Below, in pieces: positions 1 through 7,670 of a DNA stretch of 64,000 nucleotides (the first letter of the stretch is position 1; every line of letters begins with the position of its first letter). The notes beneath the pieces were generated by a model that did no database searches, was not told the origin of the DNA, and saw only the letters and a program-made list of their open reading frames with translations. Origin of the DNA: Myxococcota bacterium (GTDB taxonomy: Bacteria; Myxococcota_A; UBA9160; UBA6930); assembly GCA_028277885.1 (NCBI GenBank), contig JANQFK010000079.1:1-64000 (forward strand), read 5' to 3'. The translations under genes and the position numbers were made by a program.

Positions 1-216
1 TGCCGGGTGATCTCCATCGCACCGGGGGTGGTGGAGACCGCCATGCAGGCCGAGATCCGCGAGACCGGGGAGCGCGACTTCCCCGAGGTGGCCCGCTTCC
101 ACGAGCTCCACGACGAGGGGCACCTGCGCGCCGCCGAGGACGTGGCGCGGGAGATCTGGAAGATCGTCGAGGGCCCCTTCGAGAACGGGGCGGTCCTCGA
201 CCTGCGCGACGCCTGA
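1..216 (+). CDS. Short-chain dehydrogenase/reductase, C-terminal end only
   Basis: The reading frame is open from the first base and stops at 216, so only about 71 C-terminal residues are present and the true start lies left of the window. The stretch SIAPGVVETAM is the usual SDR segment after the catalytic Tyr/Lys helix (PG.V.T), which contacts the nicotinamide. The end, GPFENGAVLDLRDA, resembles the last strand of sepiapterin-reductase-like SDRs. The Rossmann glycine motif and the YxxxK motif are outside the window, so substrate cannot be judged. The next gene follows after about 35 bases on the same strand. Confidence 0.75.
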   Translation, partial: CRVISIAPGVVETAMQAEIRETGERDFPEVARFHELHDEGHLRAAEDVAREIWKIVEGPFENGAVLDLRDA

Positions 217-251
217 ACGCGCTATACCGGTGCGGGGGCCGGGGGAGCACC

Positions 252-1475
252 ATGGCGCTGTCGATCCGCGATGCCGAGCTCTTCGGGGTGACCGAGACGA
301 CCGCCACCCTGTGCTTCCGCGTCGAGGACGACGCGGGCGCGGTGGACGCGCCCGTCGAGGTCCGGCTCGACGGCGCCACCCACGAGCGCTCCGAGGGGCC
401 CGCCGCCACCCGCGTGGTGCGCCTCGAGGGGCTCGAGCCCGGCCGCGGCTACGCGCTCGAGCTGCGGGGCCCGGGCGGCCTGCGCGCGGAGCCCGACCGC
501 TACCTGCCCGCCGCGTTCGAGACCCGGCCCGCTCCCGCGGCGGGGCTCGCCGCGGAGTTCGCCACCCTGAACGACCTCCACTTCGGCGAGCCCCGGGTGG
601 GCGGCACGCTGCTCGAGAACGGCGACTACGGGCCCGAGGCCCCGGGCTTCCCGGCGGTGCACGCCGACGAGACCGGGACGCCCTACTGGTCGTTCATGAA
701 CGACGACGCCGTCGCCGAGATCAACGCCACGGGGGTGGACGCGACCTTCGTCAAGGGCGACATCGCGGACCGCGGCCGCCCGGAGCAGTTCGCCGCCGCC
801 GCGGACTGCTTCGCGAAGCTGGACGCGCCCCACCACGCCTTCCTGGGCAACCACGACCACTACGCCCTCGAGGAGGGCGTCGAGGTGGACGGCTACGCGC
901 TGCTGGGCCAGCCCCGGGCGCCGCGCCGGGTCGACCTCGGCGGCTGGTGCCTGCTGCTGCTCGAGACCGCGGTCCCCGGCGAGCACCACGGCGAGCTCTG
1001 CGCCGAGCGGCTGGCCTGGCTGGAGTCCGCCCTCGAACGCACCCGGGACGAGGGCGTCCCGACCCTGGTGCTCGCCCACCACCAGCCCGTGCCGCCCCGC
1101 TACCGGGACCGCTACCCGAACACCATCGGGATCGATCCCGGCGACTCCCTGCGGCTGTTCGCCTGCCTCGGCCGCCACCCCCAGGTGCGCGGCGTGCTGC
1201 TCGGCCACACCCACCGCAACGTGGTGCGCAGCGACGCCATGGCGAGCCACGTGCCGTTCATCGAGGTGAACTGCACCAAGGACTACCCCGGCGGCTGGGC
1301 CCACTACCGCCTGTTCGAGGACGGCCACTTCCGCCAGGAGGTGCGCCGCACCGCCAGCCCGCGGGCCCTCGCGCACTCGAGCCGCTGCCGCCACCTGTTC
1401 CGCGGCCTGTACCGGGACTTCGCGCTCGGCCCCCTCGACGCCCGCAGCTTCGTGAGCGGCCCGCTCCAGGCCTGA
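252..1475 (+). CDS. Calcineurin-like metallophosphoesterase
   Basis: This 407-residue protein has an N-terminal beta-rich region of about 100 residues, similar to the fibronectin-like domains that precede phosphoesterase domains. A dinuclear metallophosphoesterase domain follows. Visible metal-binding motifs are DLH (108-110), GDIADRG (169-175), GNHDHY (199-204), AHHQP (275-279) and GHTH (318-321), in the canonical order. The family hydrolyses phosphomono- or diesters (for example CpdA on cAMP). The substrate here is not visible, but a Crp/Fnr regulator lies next to it in convergent orientation. No signal peptide is seen, so it is probably cytosolic. The ATG at 252 is preceded by GGGGGAGCACC, a plausible ribosome site. 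Confidence 0.85.
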   Translation: MALSIRDAELFGVTETTATLCFRVEDDAGAVDAPVEVRLDGATHERSEGPAATRVVRLEGLEPGRGYALELRGPGGLRAEPDRYLPAAFETRPAPAAGLAAEFATLNDLHFGEPRVGGTLLENGDYGPEAPGFPAVHADETGTPYWSFMNDDAVAEINATGVDATFVKGDIADRGRPEQFAAAADCFAKLDAPHHAFLGNHDHYALEEGVEVDGYALLGQPRAPRRVDLGGWCLLLLETAVPGEHHGELCAERLAWLESALERTRDEGVPTLVLAHHQPVPPRYRDRYPNTIGIDPGDSLRLFACLGRHPQVRGVLLGHTHRNVVRSDAMASHVPFIEVNCTKDYPGGWAHYRLFEDGHFRQEVRRTASPRALAHSSRCRHLFRGLYRDFALGPLDARSFVSGPLQA

Positions 1476-1499
1476 GCCCGGCTCGCCGGCGCGCCCGGA

Positions 1500-2210
1500 T
1501 CAGCCGTCGAGGGCCCGCGTGGCGTTCTCGAGGGCCAGCAGGTCGTGGATCGTGAGGTAGCCCGACTCGAAGCTCACGATGCCCTCCTGGGCCCAGTGCC
1601 GCAGGTGCTTGTTGATGCTCTCCCGGCTGGTGCCGACGAGCTCGCCGAGCTCGGCCTGGGGGAGCTTCAGCTCGATGCGGACGCCCTCGGGCGTGGTGCG
1701 CCCGAAGCTCCGCGACAGCGAGAGCACCTGCTTCGCGAGGCGCGAGGAGAGCGGCAGGAACGAGCTGTCCTCGAAGCGCTCGGAGAGCATGCGCACGCGC
1801 TGGGCCAGGACCTCGGCCAGGCGGATCGTCACGCGCGGGTTGCGCTCCAGGAAGGGCAGCAGGTCGCGGCGGTGCAGGCTCAGCAGCACCGTCGGCTCGA
1901 GGGCCACGATGGTGGCCGAGCGCGGCGTCGCATCGAGGATCGACACCTCGCCGATGGTCTCGCCCGGCTCCATCAGGCTGAACACCACCTCCTTGCCGTC
2001 CGCCCCGGCCGAGACCGCCTTGAGCCGGCCCTCGATCACGGCGAAGAGCTGGTCCGAGCGGTCGCCCTTGCGGAAGAGCGTCTCCCGGGCGTCGAGCTTG
2101 CGCGTGGTGGTCACCGCGAGCAGCCCGTCGATCTCGCGCTCCTCGAGCTTCTGGAAGAGGGGCAGGTTCGCCAGAACCTGCCGTCGATCCAGGGGTTTGG
2201 GCCCTGCCAT
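1500..2210 (-). CDS. Crp/Fnr family transcriptional regulator
   Basis: This 236-residue protein has the Crp layout. A cyclic-nucleotide-binding beta roll spans about 15-125, with the phosphate-binding cassette GETIGEVSILDATPRSAT (83-100) including Arg98 and Ser99. The dimer helix spans about 127-150, and a winged helix-turn-helix about 180-225 has recognition helix GTSRESINKHLRHW. There is no Cys cluster of the Fnr type, so a nucleotide ligand is more likely than an iron-sulfur cluster. The cassette Arg and Ser suggest cAMP or cGMP, which is inference. A perfect palindrome matching the Crp consensus lies 15-32 bases upstream of its start, in the gap shared with the P450-like gene. This suggests autoregulation and control of that neighbour. 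Confidence 0.9.
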   Translation of the reverse strand: MAGPKPLDRRQVLANLPLFQKLEEREIDGLLAVTTTRKLDARETLFRKGDRSDQLFAVIEGRLKAVSAGADGKEVVFSLMEPGETIGEVSILDATPRSATIVALEPTVLLSLHRRDLLPFLERNPRVTIRLAEVLAQRVRMLSERFEDSSFLPLSSRLAKQVLSLSRSFGRTTPEGVRIELKLPQAELGELVGTSRESINKHLRHWAQEGIVSFESGYLTIHDLLALENATRALDG

Positions 2211-2222
2211 GGCCCCTCCCGT

Positions 2223-2242
2223 GCTGTGAAGGCCTTCACAGC
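2223..2242. promoter_or_regulatory. Perfect Crp-type operator palindrome
   Basis: Twenty bases form a perfect inverted repeat containing TGTGA (2225-2229), six spacer bases and TCACA (2236-2240). This is the textbook Crp half-site arrangement. It sits between the divergent crp-like gene (start 2210) and the P450-like gene (start 2339), a good position to act on both. Confidence 0.8.
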
Positions 2243-2338
2243 GGCCGGCCCGGCCCGTGCCTAGGATCGGGCCGTGTTCGGCATTTCACCCAGTCTACCG
2301 ACGGCACCCTCCGCGGTGCCACGGCAGGGAGGAGAGCC

Positions 2339-3583
2339 ATGGCCTTCCGCGTCTCCCACGCCCCCACCGGCTCCCACGCCGCCCCGACCCGCAGCGACCG
2401 CGCCCCGGACGACGCACTCGCCTACGACCCCCACGACCCCGCCTTCCACCAGGACCCGTACCCCCTGTACGCGCGGCTCCGGGAGGAGGCTGCGATCCAC
2501 CGCAGCCGCACCGACACGTCGGCCTGGGTGCTGTCCCGCTACGCGGACTGCCTCGCGCTGCTGCGGGACCCGCGCGTCGGCTCCCTCCAGGGCTTCGACA
2601 CCCGCACCGGCCCGGCCGGCGGCGGCGTCCGCACCCTCGCGCGGCGCGCCCGGGAGCAGGCCCGGGCCCGCCGCCTGGTGGCGCGCGCCGTCACGCCCTG
2701 GACCCTCCAGCGCCAGCGTCCCCGCCTCGAGCGCCTCGTGGACTGCCAGGTCGAGGCCTTCGGCGGCCGCGACGCGGTGGAGCTCATGCAGCTCGCCCAG
2801 GCCGTGGCGGTGACGTCGGTGTGTGAGCTCCTCGACGTCCCCACCGGCGAGCGCGCGCCGTTCCGGGAGTGGCTGCCGGCCTTCGCCCACGGCCTCGAGT
2901 CGGGCGCGTCCGACGAGGCGCAGCGGCTCTCCCGGGCCGCGCGGAACTTCCTGGCCGACCACCTGGCGGAGCGCGTCGCCGCCGACGAGCGCTCCCCGGC
3001 CGGTGGTCTGCTCACCCGCCTGGCGGGAGCCGAGGAGCAGGGCGTGCGACTCGACCGCCGCGCGCGGGTCACGAGCGGCGTCGACCTCGCGCTGGCAGGC
3101 TACCTGACCAGCTACGGGCTGCTGGGCAACGCGCTCCTCGCGCTGCTGAGCCATCCCGAGGCCTTCCACGCGCGGCGCGCGGACCCCGCCAGCATCCCCT
3201 TCGCGGTGGACGAGTGCCTGCGCTGGGACCCGCCGCTCCAGGTCGTGGTGCGCTTCGCGCTGGAGGACTTCGCTCTGCGGGGCCACGCGGTCCGCGCCGG
3301 CGATCCGCTGTGGCTGCTGGTGGGGTCGGCGAACCGGGACCCGCGCTGCTTCCTCGAGCCCGAGCGCTTCGATCCGCTGCGGGCCGGTCCGCCGCACCTG
3401 GGCGGCGGGCTGGGCGGCGCCTTCGGGATCGGCGCCGAGCTGGCGCGGCAGGGCGCCGAGGTCGCGCTGCGGCGCCTGGTCCGCGCCCGACCGCGGCTGG
3501 TGCTCGCCTCGGATCACCTCGACCGGCGCGCCATGGGGCTGTTCCGGTTCCCCGGGCGCCTGCCCGTCGCCGTGGCGAGCTAG
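2339..3583 (+). CDS. Cytochrome P450-like protein lacking the heme-ligand cysteine
   Basis: This 414-residue protein has the bacterial P450 fold signature. The N-terminal PHDPAFHQDPYPLYARLRE is typical. An I-helix AGYLTS lies at about 253-258, and the K-helix E-x-x-R is DECLRW (291-296). A PERFDP segment at 341-346 precedes the heme loop. In normal P450s the loop reads HLxFGxGxHxCxGxxLAR. Here residues 353-370 are HLGGGLGGAFGIGAELAR: Phe is Gly356, His is Ala361 and the axial Cys is Gly363. The C-helix segment that normally reads PPEHTRLR is AREQARAR, so that His is also lost. The frame is intact, the length is normal and a strong ribosome site (GGGAGGAGAGCC) precedes the ATG. It is either a P450 fold put to a heme-independent use or an enzyme in decay. 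A Crp palindrome lies about 100 bases upstream. Confidence 0.85.
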   Translation: MAFRVSHAPTGSHAAPTRSDRAPDDALAYDPHDPAFHQDPYPLYARLREEAAIHRSRTDTSAWVLSRYADCLALLRDPRVGSLQGFDTRTGPAGGGVRTLARRAREQARARRLVARAVTPWTLQRQRPRLERLVDCQVEAFGGRDAVELMQLAQAVAVTSVCELLDVPTGERAPFREWLPAFAHGLESGASDEAQRLSRAARNFLADHLAERVAADERSPAGGLLTRLAGAEEQGVRLDRRARVTSGVDLALAGYLTSYGLLGNALLALLSHPEAFHARRADPASIPFAVDECLRWDPPLQVVVRFALEDFALRGHAVRAGDPLWLLVGSANRDPRCFLEPERFDPLRAGPPHLGGGLGGAFGIGAELARQGAEVALRRLVRARPRLVLASDHLDRRAMGLFRFPGRLPVAVAS

Positions 3584-3640
3584 AGGCCGACCCAGGATGG
3601 GTCGGCTTCCGCCGCGAAGCGAGCCCGAAGGGCTCGCTCA
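3584..3640 (-). repeat. Intergenic double-hairpin repeat, single inverted copy
   Basis: There are two adjacent perfect hairpins. GCCGACCC/GGGTCGGC has a five-base loop (3586-3606), and AGCGAGCCC/GGGCTCGCT has a three-base loop (3618-3638). Read on the minus strand, the unit matches both tandem units at 33869-33990 in order, stem sequence and spacer (GCTTCGCGGCGG here, GCTTTGCGACGG there). It fills the gap between the convergent P450-like and TPR genes. No run of T follows, so it is not a classic intrinsic terminator. Confidence 0.8.
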
Positions 3641-3650
3641 GCTGGCCCGA

Positions 3651-3670
3651 GCCCCCTTCGGAGCGGGGGC
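3651..3670. terminator. GC hairpin between convergent genes
   Basis: GCCCCC pairs perfectly with GGGGGC across an eight-base loop, just downstream of the repeat unit. It may help transcription end between the convergent genes. There is no T tract, so this is tentative. Confidence 0.35.
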
Positions 3671-3691
3671 GGAGCGGGGCAACGGGTCGGA

Positions 3692-4363
3692 TCAGCCGAC
3701 GCCGCCCGCGATGACGGCGCGCCCGCCGTCCCGCGGCGCGCGCAGCCAGCGCCAGGCGTCGCGCAGCGAGCGGGTGAGCCGGAAGCGCCCGGCCAGCACG
3801 CGGCGCAGGTCCGCGCCCTGGCACAGGCGGCTGGCGCGCTCGAGCAGGAGCAGGGCCTCGGGGCGCTGGTCGCAGCGGCCCAGCAGGCTCGCCAGGTCGA
3901 GCAGCACGTCGACGTTGCCGGGCTCGTAGGTGCGCACCCGACGCAGCAGATGGATCGCGACGGGGCGCTGCCAGCGCTGGTTGTAGTGGTGGCGCGCGTC
4001 GAGCAGCGTGCGCACCGCGTCGGCGGAGCGTCCGTGGCGGCGCAGCAGCTCCGAGGTCTCGAGCCAGGCCTCGAGCTCCTGGGGAAGGCGCTCGCAGGCC
4101 TCTCGGTAGATCGAGAGCGCGCGGTCGGTGCGGTCCTCGCGCAGGAAGCTCCGCGCCGCGGTGCGGTAGCTCATCCAGGCGTCGAAGAGCTGGCCGGACT
4201 CGGCGAGCAGCGGGGCCACCTTGTGGTGGAGCTCGCCGTTCTGCGGCTCCACGGCGAGCACCCGGCGGTAGAGCGCGATGGCGCGTCGGCGTCGCTTGCG
4301 CGAGCGCGCGCGGGACGCCTCGTCGAGGAGCCGCGCGCGATCGTAGGTTTCCCCCGAGAACAT
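3692..4363 (-). CDS. Tetratricopeptide repeat protein
   Basis: This 223-residue soluble protein consists of helix pairs with TPR spacing. Examples are RRAIALYRRVLAVEP at about 26-40, RALSIYREACERLPQE at about 81-96, ADAVRTLLDARHHY and RPEALLLLERASRLCQG near 169-185. TPR arrays mediate protein-protein contacts, and the partner here is unknown. It has no signal peptide or catalytic motif. Several repeats have degenerate Gly/Ala positions. It is divergent from the PEP-CTERM gene at 4562, with about 200 bases between them that contain a weak Crp-like palindrome. The ATG at 4363 is preceded by GGAAGGGGGAGAGG, a strong ribosome site. Confidence 0.75.
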   Translation of the reverse strand: MFSGETYDRARLLDEASRARSRKRRRRAIALYRRVLAVEPQNGELHHKVAPLLAESGQLFDAWMSYRTAARSFLREDRTDRALSIYREACERLPQELEAWLETSELLRRHGRSADAVRTLLDARHHYNQRWQRPVAIHLLRRVRTYEPGNVDVLLDLASLLGRCDQRPEALLLLERASRLCQGADLRRVLAGRFRLTRSLRDAWRWLRAPRDGGRAVIAGGVG

Positions 4364-4469
4364 CCTCTCCCCCTTCCTCGAACGGCGAGCCGGTCCCGGC
4401 CCCTCGGGGGGAGCCCTCGGGAGGGACGGCCGGCGTCCCCGTCGGATCGGGTCCGGACCCGCGAGCGGC

Positions 4470-4485
4470 CGTGACGCGCCTCACC
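4470..4485. promoter_or_regulatory. Possible Crp-type site
   Basis: GTGA-N6-TCAC is present with both outer bases non-consensus (8 of 10 positions). It lies about 80 bases before the PEP-CTERM gene and about 110 before the TPR gene. It is the weakest of the five candidates in the window. Confidence 0.35.
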
Positions 4486-4561
4486 GGCCCCGGTGCGCGA
4501 TTTCCGGCCGTCGGCAGCCACGAAGCAGTGGATGCGCAGCGATGCCGTCCCGGAGACTTCG

Positions 4562-5374
4562 ATGCCCGCAGCGCGCCGCGCCGTCGCCCGCACCGCAGCC
4601 GCCCTGCTGCTCGCAGCCGGGCTCGCGGCCCCCGCCCAGGCCTTCCGGGTGGACGCCTGGTCGGTCGCCTGGACCCAGCAGATCGACGCCTTCGGCAACC
4701 CGCTCACGATCGGCGACGACTTCGAGGACGGCGTCTTCCCGGGCTTCCCGGTCTACGGGGAGCTGTGCGGGAGCGTCTCCCCGGGCGACGAGGCGGGAGG
4801 CAGGCTCACCATCGGCGACGATCCCGAGACCGGCCCGGGCTGCGCGGGCATCGAGCTCATCTCGGGCAACGTGACCGCCGTCGGCGACATGGTCGCGAAC
4901 GTCACCTACGACTTCGCGGTGCCGGCGCCGGGCGAGCTCTACGGCATCACGCTCGGAAACGTCGACGGCAACGACTTCGTCACCATGGTGGTGTCGCGGG
5001 CCGAGGTGCCGCTCACCGGCGACCGGGTGCTGATCGCGATCTCGGACGAGAACTTCAACGGCCTGAACGTCGTGCAGCAGTTCATCTTCCCCCAGGCCCC
5101 GGCAGACCTGGTGGGCGACTTCTCGAGCATCGAGCTGCAGCTCGAGCTCACCACCGACGGCTTCGGCCTGGTGCCCCAGGGCCGCTTCCGGGTCGACGAC
5201 AACCCGATCTTCCAGAACCTCGACCCCAACCCCCTGGGCGGCTCCGACGGGCTGCTGAGCGTGTTCGACCTCCACGGCGCGTCGCTCATCGCCACCCCCG
5301 AGCCGGGCACGGCGCTGCTGCTGGCGGCCGGCCTCGCGGGCCTCGCACGGGCCCGCCGTCGCCGCGCCGGCTGA
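4562..5374 (+). CDS. Secreted PEP-CTERM protein of unknown function
   Basis: From the chosen ATG the protein has 270 residues. Residues 1-27 form a signal peptide (PAARRAVARTAAALLLAAG followed by a cleavable APAQA-type end). An ATG 69 bases upstream in the same frame would put about 23 charged residues before the signal, so 4562, with GGAG about nine bases before it, is preferred. The C-terminus PEPGTALLLAAGLAGLARAR is a PEP-CTERM tripartite signal: PEP motif, hydrophobic helix, basic tail. This predicts processing by an exosortase not present here. The central part is acidic and beta-rich (TIGDD appears twice, near residues 48-52 and 82-86). No enzymatic motif is recognised. Such proteins are usually linked to exopolysaccharide or biofilm matrix. 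Confidence 0.8.
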   Translation: MPAARRAVARTAAALLLAAGLAAPAQAFRVDAWSVAWTQQIDAFGNPLTIGDDFEDGVFPGFPVYGELCGSVSPGDEAGGRLTIGDDPETGPGCAGIELISGNVTAVGDMVANVTYDFAVPAPGELYGITLGNVDGNDFVTMVVSRAEVPLTGDRVLIAISDENFNGLNVVQQFIFPQAPADLVGDFSSIELQLELTTDGFGLVPQGRFRVDDNPIFQNLDPNPLGGSDGLLSVFDLHGASLIATPEPGTALLLAAGLAGLARARRRRAG

Positions 5375-5437
5375 GCCGCGGCGCCCCCGCCGGCACGGGC
5401 CGGTGGCTATGCTGGCGGGTCGAGGAGAGCCCCGCCC

Positions 5438-7663
5438 ATGGCCGAGACGCGCCACACCTTCTGCCGGATCTGCGAGTCCCTGTGCGGCCTCGAGGTGGAC
5501 GTCGAAGCCGGGCGCGTCGTCGCGATCCGGCCGGACACGCGCCACGTCGCCACCGAGGGCTTCGGGTGCGTGAAGGGGCTCAAGCAGCACGGCTTCTACG
5601 ACTCGCCGGACCGGCTGCGCCACCCGCTCAAGCGCGTGGGCGACCGCTTCGAGCGCGCCAGCTGGGACGAGGCCCTCTCGGGCATCGGCCGCGCGGTGCG
5701 CCGCATCGTCGGCGAGGCGTCCCCCGACGCCGTGGCGATGTACGTGGGCACGGCGGCGGGCTTCAGCGTGCTGCACCCGGTCTTCGCCCAGGGCTTCATG
5801 CAGGGCATCGGGTCGAAGAGCCTGTACGCCTCGGCCACCCAGGACTGCGCCAACAAGTTCGCCGTCGCCCGGGAGATCTACGGCTTCCCCTTCACCCAGC
5901 CCTTCCCGGACGTGGAGCGCACGCGCTGCCTCGTCGTGGTGGGCGCGAACCCCGTCGTCTCCAAGTGGAGCTTCCTCCAGGTCCCGAACCCGATGAAGCG
6001 CCTGCGCGAGATCGAGGAGCGCGGCGGGCGCGTCTTCTTCGTGGACCCGCGCCGCACCGAGTCCGCCCGGGCCGCCGGCGAGCACGTCTTCATCCGGCCG
6101 GACACCGACGTGTTCTTCTACCTCGCGTTCCTGAACGAGCTGCTCGCCACGGGCGGCGTCGACCGCGCCCGGGCCGAGGAGCACCTGACCGGCGTGGCGG
6201 AGCTCGGGGCGCTCGCCGCGCCCTGGACGCCGGAGCGGGTCGCCCCGGTCACGCGGATCGCGCCGGAGACGCTGCGCGAGATGGTGGCCGCCTACCGCGA
6301 GGCCGAGGGCGCCGCGCTCTACAGCTCGACGGGCGTCAACATGGGAACGAACGGCTCGCTGTGCTTCTGGCTCCAGGAGGCCATCAACGCCGTCTCCGGC
6401 AACCTCGACCGCCCCGGCGGCACCCTGGTGGGCCGGGGCGTGCTCGACTTCGCGAAGCTCGGCAAGCGCAGCGGCTTCGGGCTGAGCAGCGAGCGCTCGC
6501 GCATCGGCGACTTCAAGGCCGTGAACGACGCCTTCCCGGGCGGCGTCCTGGCCGACGAGATCGAGACGCCGGGCCCGCGCCAGGTGCGCGCGATGTTCGT
6601 CACCGGCGGCAACCCGCTGGTCACCATGGCCAACGCCGGGCGTCTGCGCCGGGCCTTCGAGCACCTCGAGCTGCTGGTGGTGACGGACATCTTCCTGAAC
6701 GAGACCGCCTCCCTCGCCCACTGGGTGCTGCCCGCCACCACGCCCTTCGAGCGCGCCGACCTCCCGTTCCTGTTCCCGCTGCTGATGGGCATGCAGTCCC
6801 GGCCCTACCTGCAGGCCACCGAGCGGGTGGTGGAGGCCGACGGCGAGCAGCGCGACGAGGCCACCATCTACACCGACCTGGCCCGGGCCTGCGGGGTCCC
6901 GCTGTTCCGCTCGCGGGTGGCCCAGCGCGCCCTCGAGCTGGCCCGGCGCCTCGACTCCGCGCGCCATCCGGGGCGCCAGCCGTCGATCCCCCAGGAGGCC
7001 CTGCTCTCCCTGCTGCTGCGCGTGACCGGCCACGGCAGCTTCTCGCGCCTGCTCGGCGAGACCCACGGCCGCCCGCTCCCGGAGCACGCGGGCGGCGACT
7101 TCCTCGGCCAGCGCGTCGTCACCGAGGACGGGCGGGTCCAGCTGGCGCCCGAGGCGTTGACCCGGCAGGCGGCCAAGCTCGAGACCGACTTCGCGCGGGA
7201 GCTCGCCAACCCCGACGGCCTCAAGCTGATCACCCGACGCCACCCGAAGACCCACAACTCCTGGACCCACAACCACGAGGACTTCGTGTCGGGGACGCGC
7301 CACACCAACCACCTCTACATGCACCCGGACGACGCCGCCGCCGCGCGGCTCGCCGACGGCGACCTGGCCGACGTGAGCAGCGCGACCGCCACGGTGCGCG
7401 TGCCCGTCCAGCTCCTGCCGGACCTGATGCCGGGCACCGTGGCGCTGCCCCACGGCTGGGGCCACCAGCACGCGCGCGGCCTCTCGGTGGCGAGCAAGAC
7501 CTCGGGCGTGAACGTGAACCTGCTGGCCGCGGACGGCCCGGACCGCATCGAGCGCGTCTCGGGCATGGCCCACCTGACCGGCATCCCCGTGGAGGTGCGG
7601 CCGGCGGCGGGGCCCCTCGCCGCCGACGACTGGTCGGGGATCGCGGCCGCCCCCGAGCCCTGA
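5438..7663 (+). CDS. Molybdopterin-dependent oxidoreductase (DMSO reductase/formate dehydrogenase superfamily)
   Basis: This 741-residue protein starts with a [4Fe-4S] motif, Cys9, Cys12, Cys16 and Cys44 (CRICESLC ... GCVKG). The molybdopterin-binding core follows, with VVVGANPVVSK near 170 and VTGGNPLVTMANAG near 390. The C-terminal dinucleotide-binding domain contains HTNHLYMHPDDA and ALPHGWGHQH. Cys137, in SATQDCANKF, sits where Cys or Sec ligates molybdenum in related enzymes; this is inference by position. There is no twin-arginine signal, so it is probably cytoplasmic. No electron-transfer or membrane subunit is adjacent, so the physiological partner and substrate are unknown. GAGGAGAG lies before the ATG. 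It converges with the DUF3604 gene, with only seven bases between stops. Confidence 0.85.
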   Translation: MAETRHTFCRICESLCGLEVDVEAGRVVAIRPDTRHVATEGFGCVKGLKQHGFYDSPDRLRHPLKRVGDRFERASWDEALSGIGRAVRRIVGEASPDAVAMYVGTAAGFSVLHPVFAQGFMQGIGSKSLYASATQDCANKFAVAREIYGFPFTQPFPDVERTRCLVVVGANPVVSKWSFLQVPNPMKRLREIEERGGRVFFVDPRRTESARAAGEHVFIRPDTDVFFYLAFLNELLATGGVDRARAEEHLTGVAELGALAAPWTPERVAPVTRIAPETLREMVAAYREAEGAALYSSTGVNMGTNGSLCFWLQEAINAVSGNLDRPGGTLVGRGVLDFAKLGKRSGFGLSSERSRIGDFKAVNDAFPGGVLADEIETPGPRQVRAMFVTGGNPLVTMANAGRLRRAFEHLELLVVTDIFLNETASLAHWVLPATTPFERADLPFLFPLLMGMQSRPYLQATERVVEADGEQRDEATIYTDLARACGVPLFRSRVAQRALELARRLDSARHPGRQPSIPQEALLSLLLRVTGHGSFSRLLGETHGRPLPEHAGGDFLGQRVVTEDGRVQLAPEALTRQAAKLETDFARELANPDGLKLITRRHPKTHNSWTHNHEDFVSGTRHTNHLYMHPDDAAAARLADGDLADVSSATATVRVPVQLLPDLMPGTVALPHGWGHQHARGLSVASKTSGVNVNLLAADGPDRIERVSGMAHLTGIPVEVRPAAGPLAADDWSGIAAAPEP

Positions 7664-7670
7664 GGCCCGT

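Noticed and set aside
7-1000. Search for tRNA, rRNA, CRISPR repeats, integrase or transposase genes (whole window)
   Set aside because: No cloverleaf, rRNA-like stretch, regularly spaced repeats or recombinase motif was recognised by eye anywhere in the 64 kb; a tRNA scan could still find something I missed.
222-1394. Long minus-strand open frame across the metallophosphoesterase gene
   Set aside because: It is the mirror of a strong forward gene; its translation is a low-complexity Ala/Val/Gly/His-rich sequence with no motif, as expected from GC-rich antisense DNA.
4481-7573. 1030-codon minus-strand frame across the PEP-CTERM and molybdopterin genes
   Set aside because: It is antisense to two well-supported forward genes, has no family motif, and reads as repetitive Val/Gly/His/Arg sequence.
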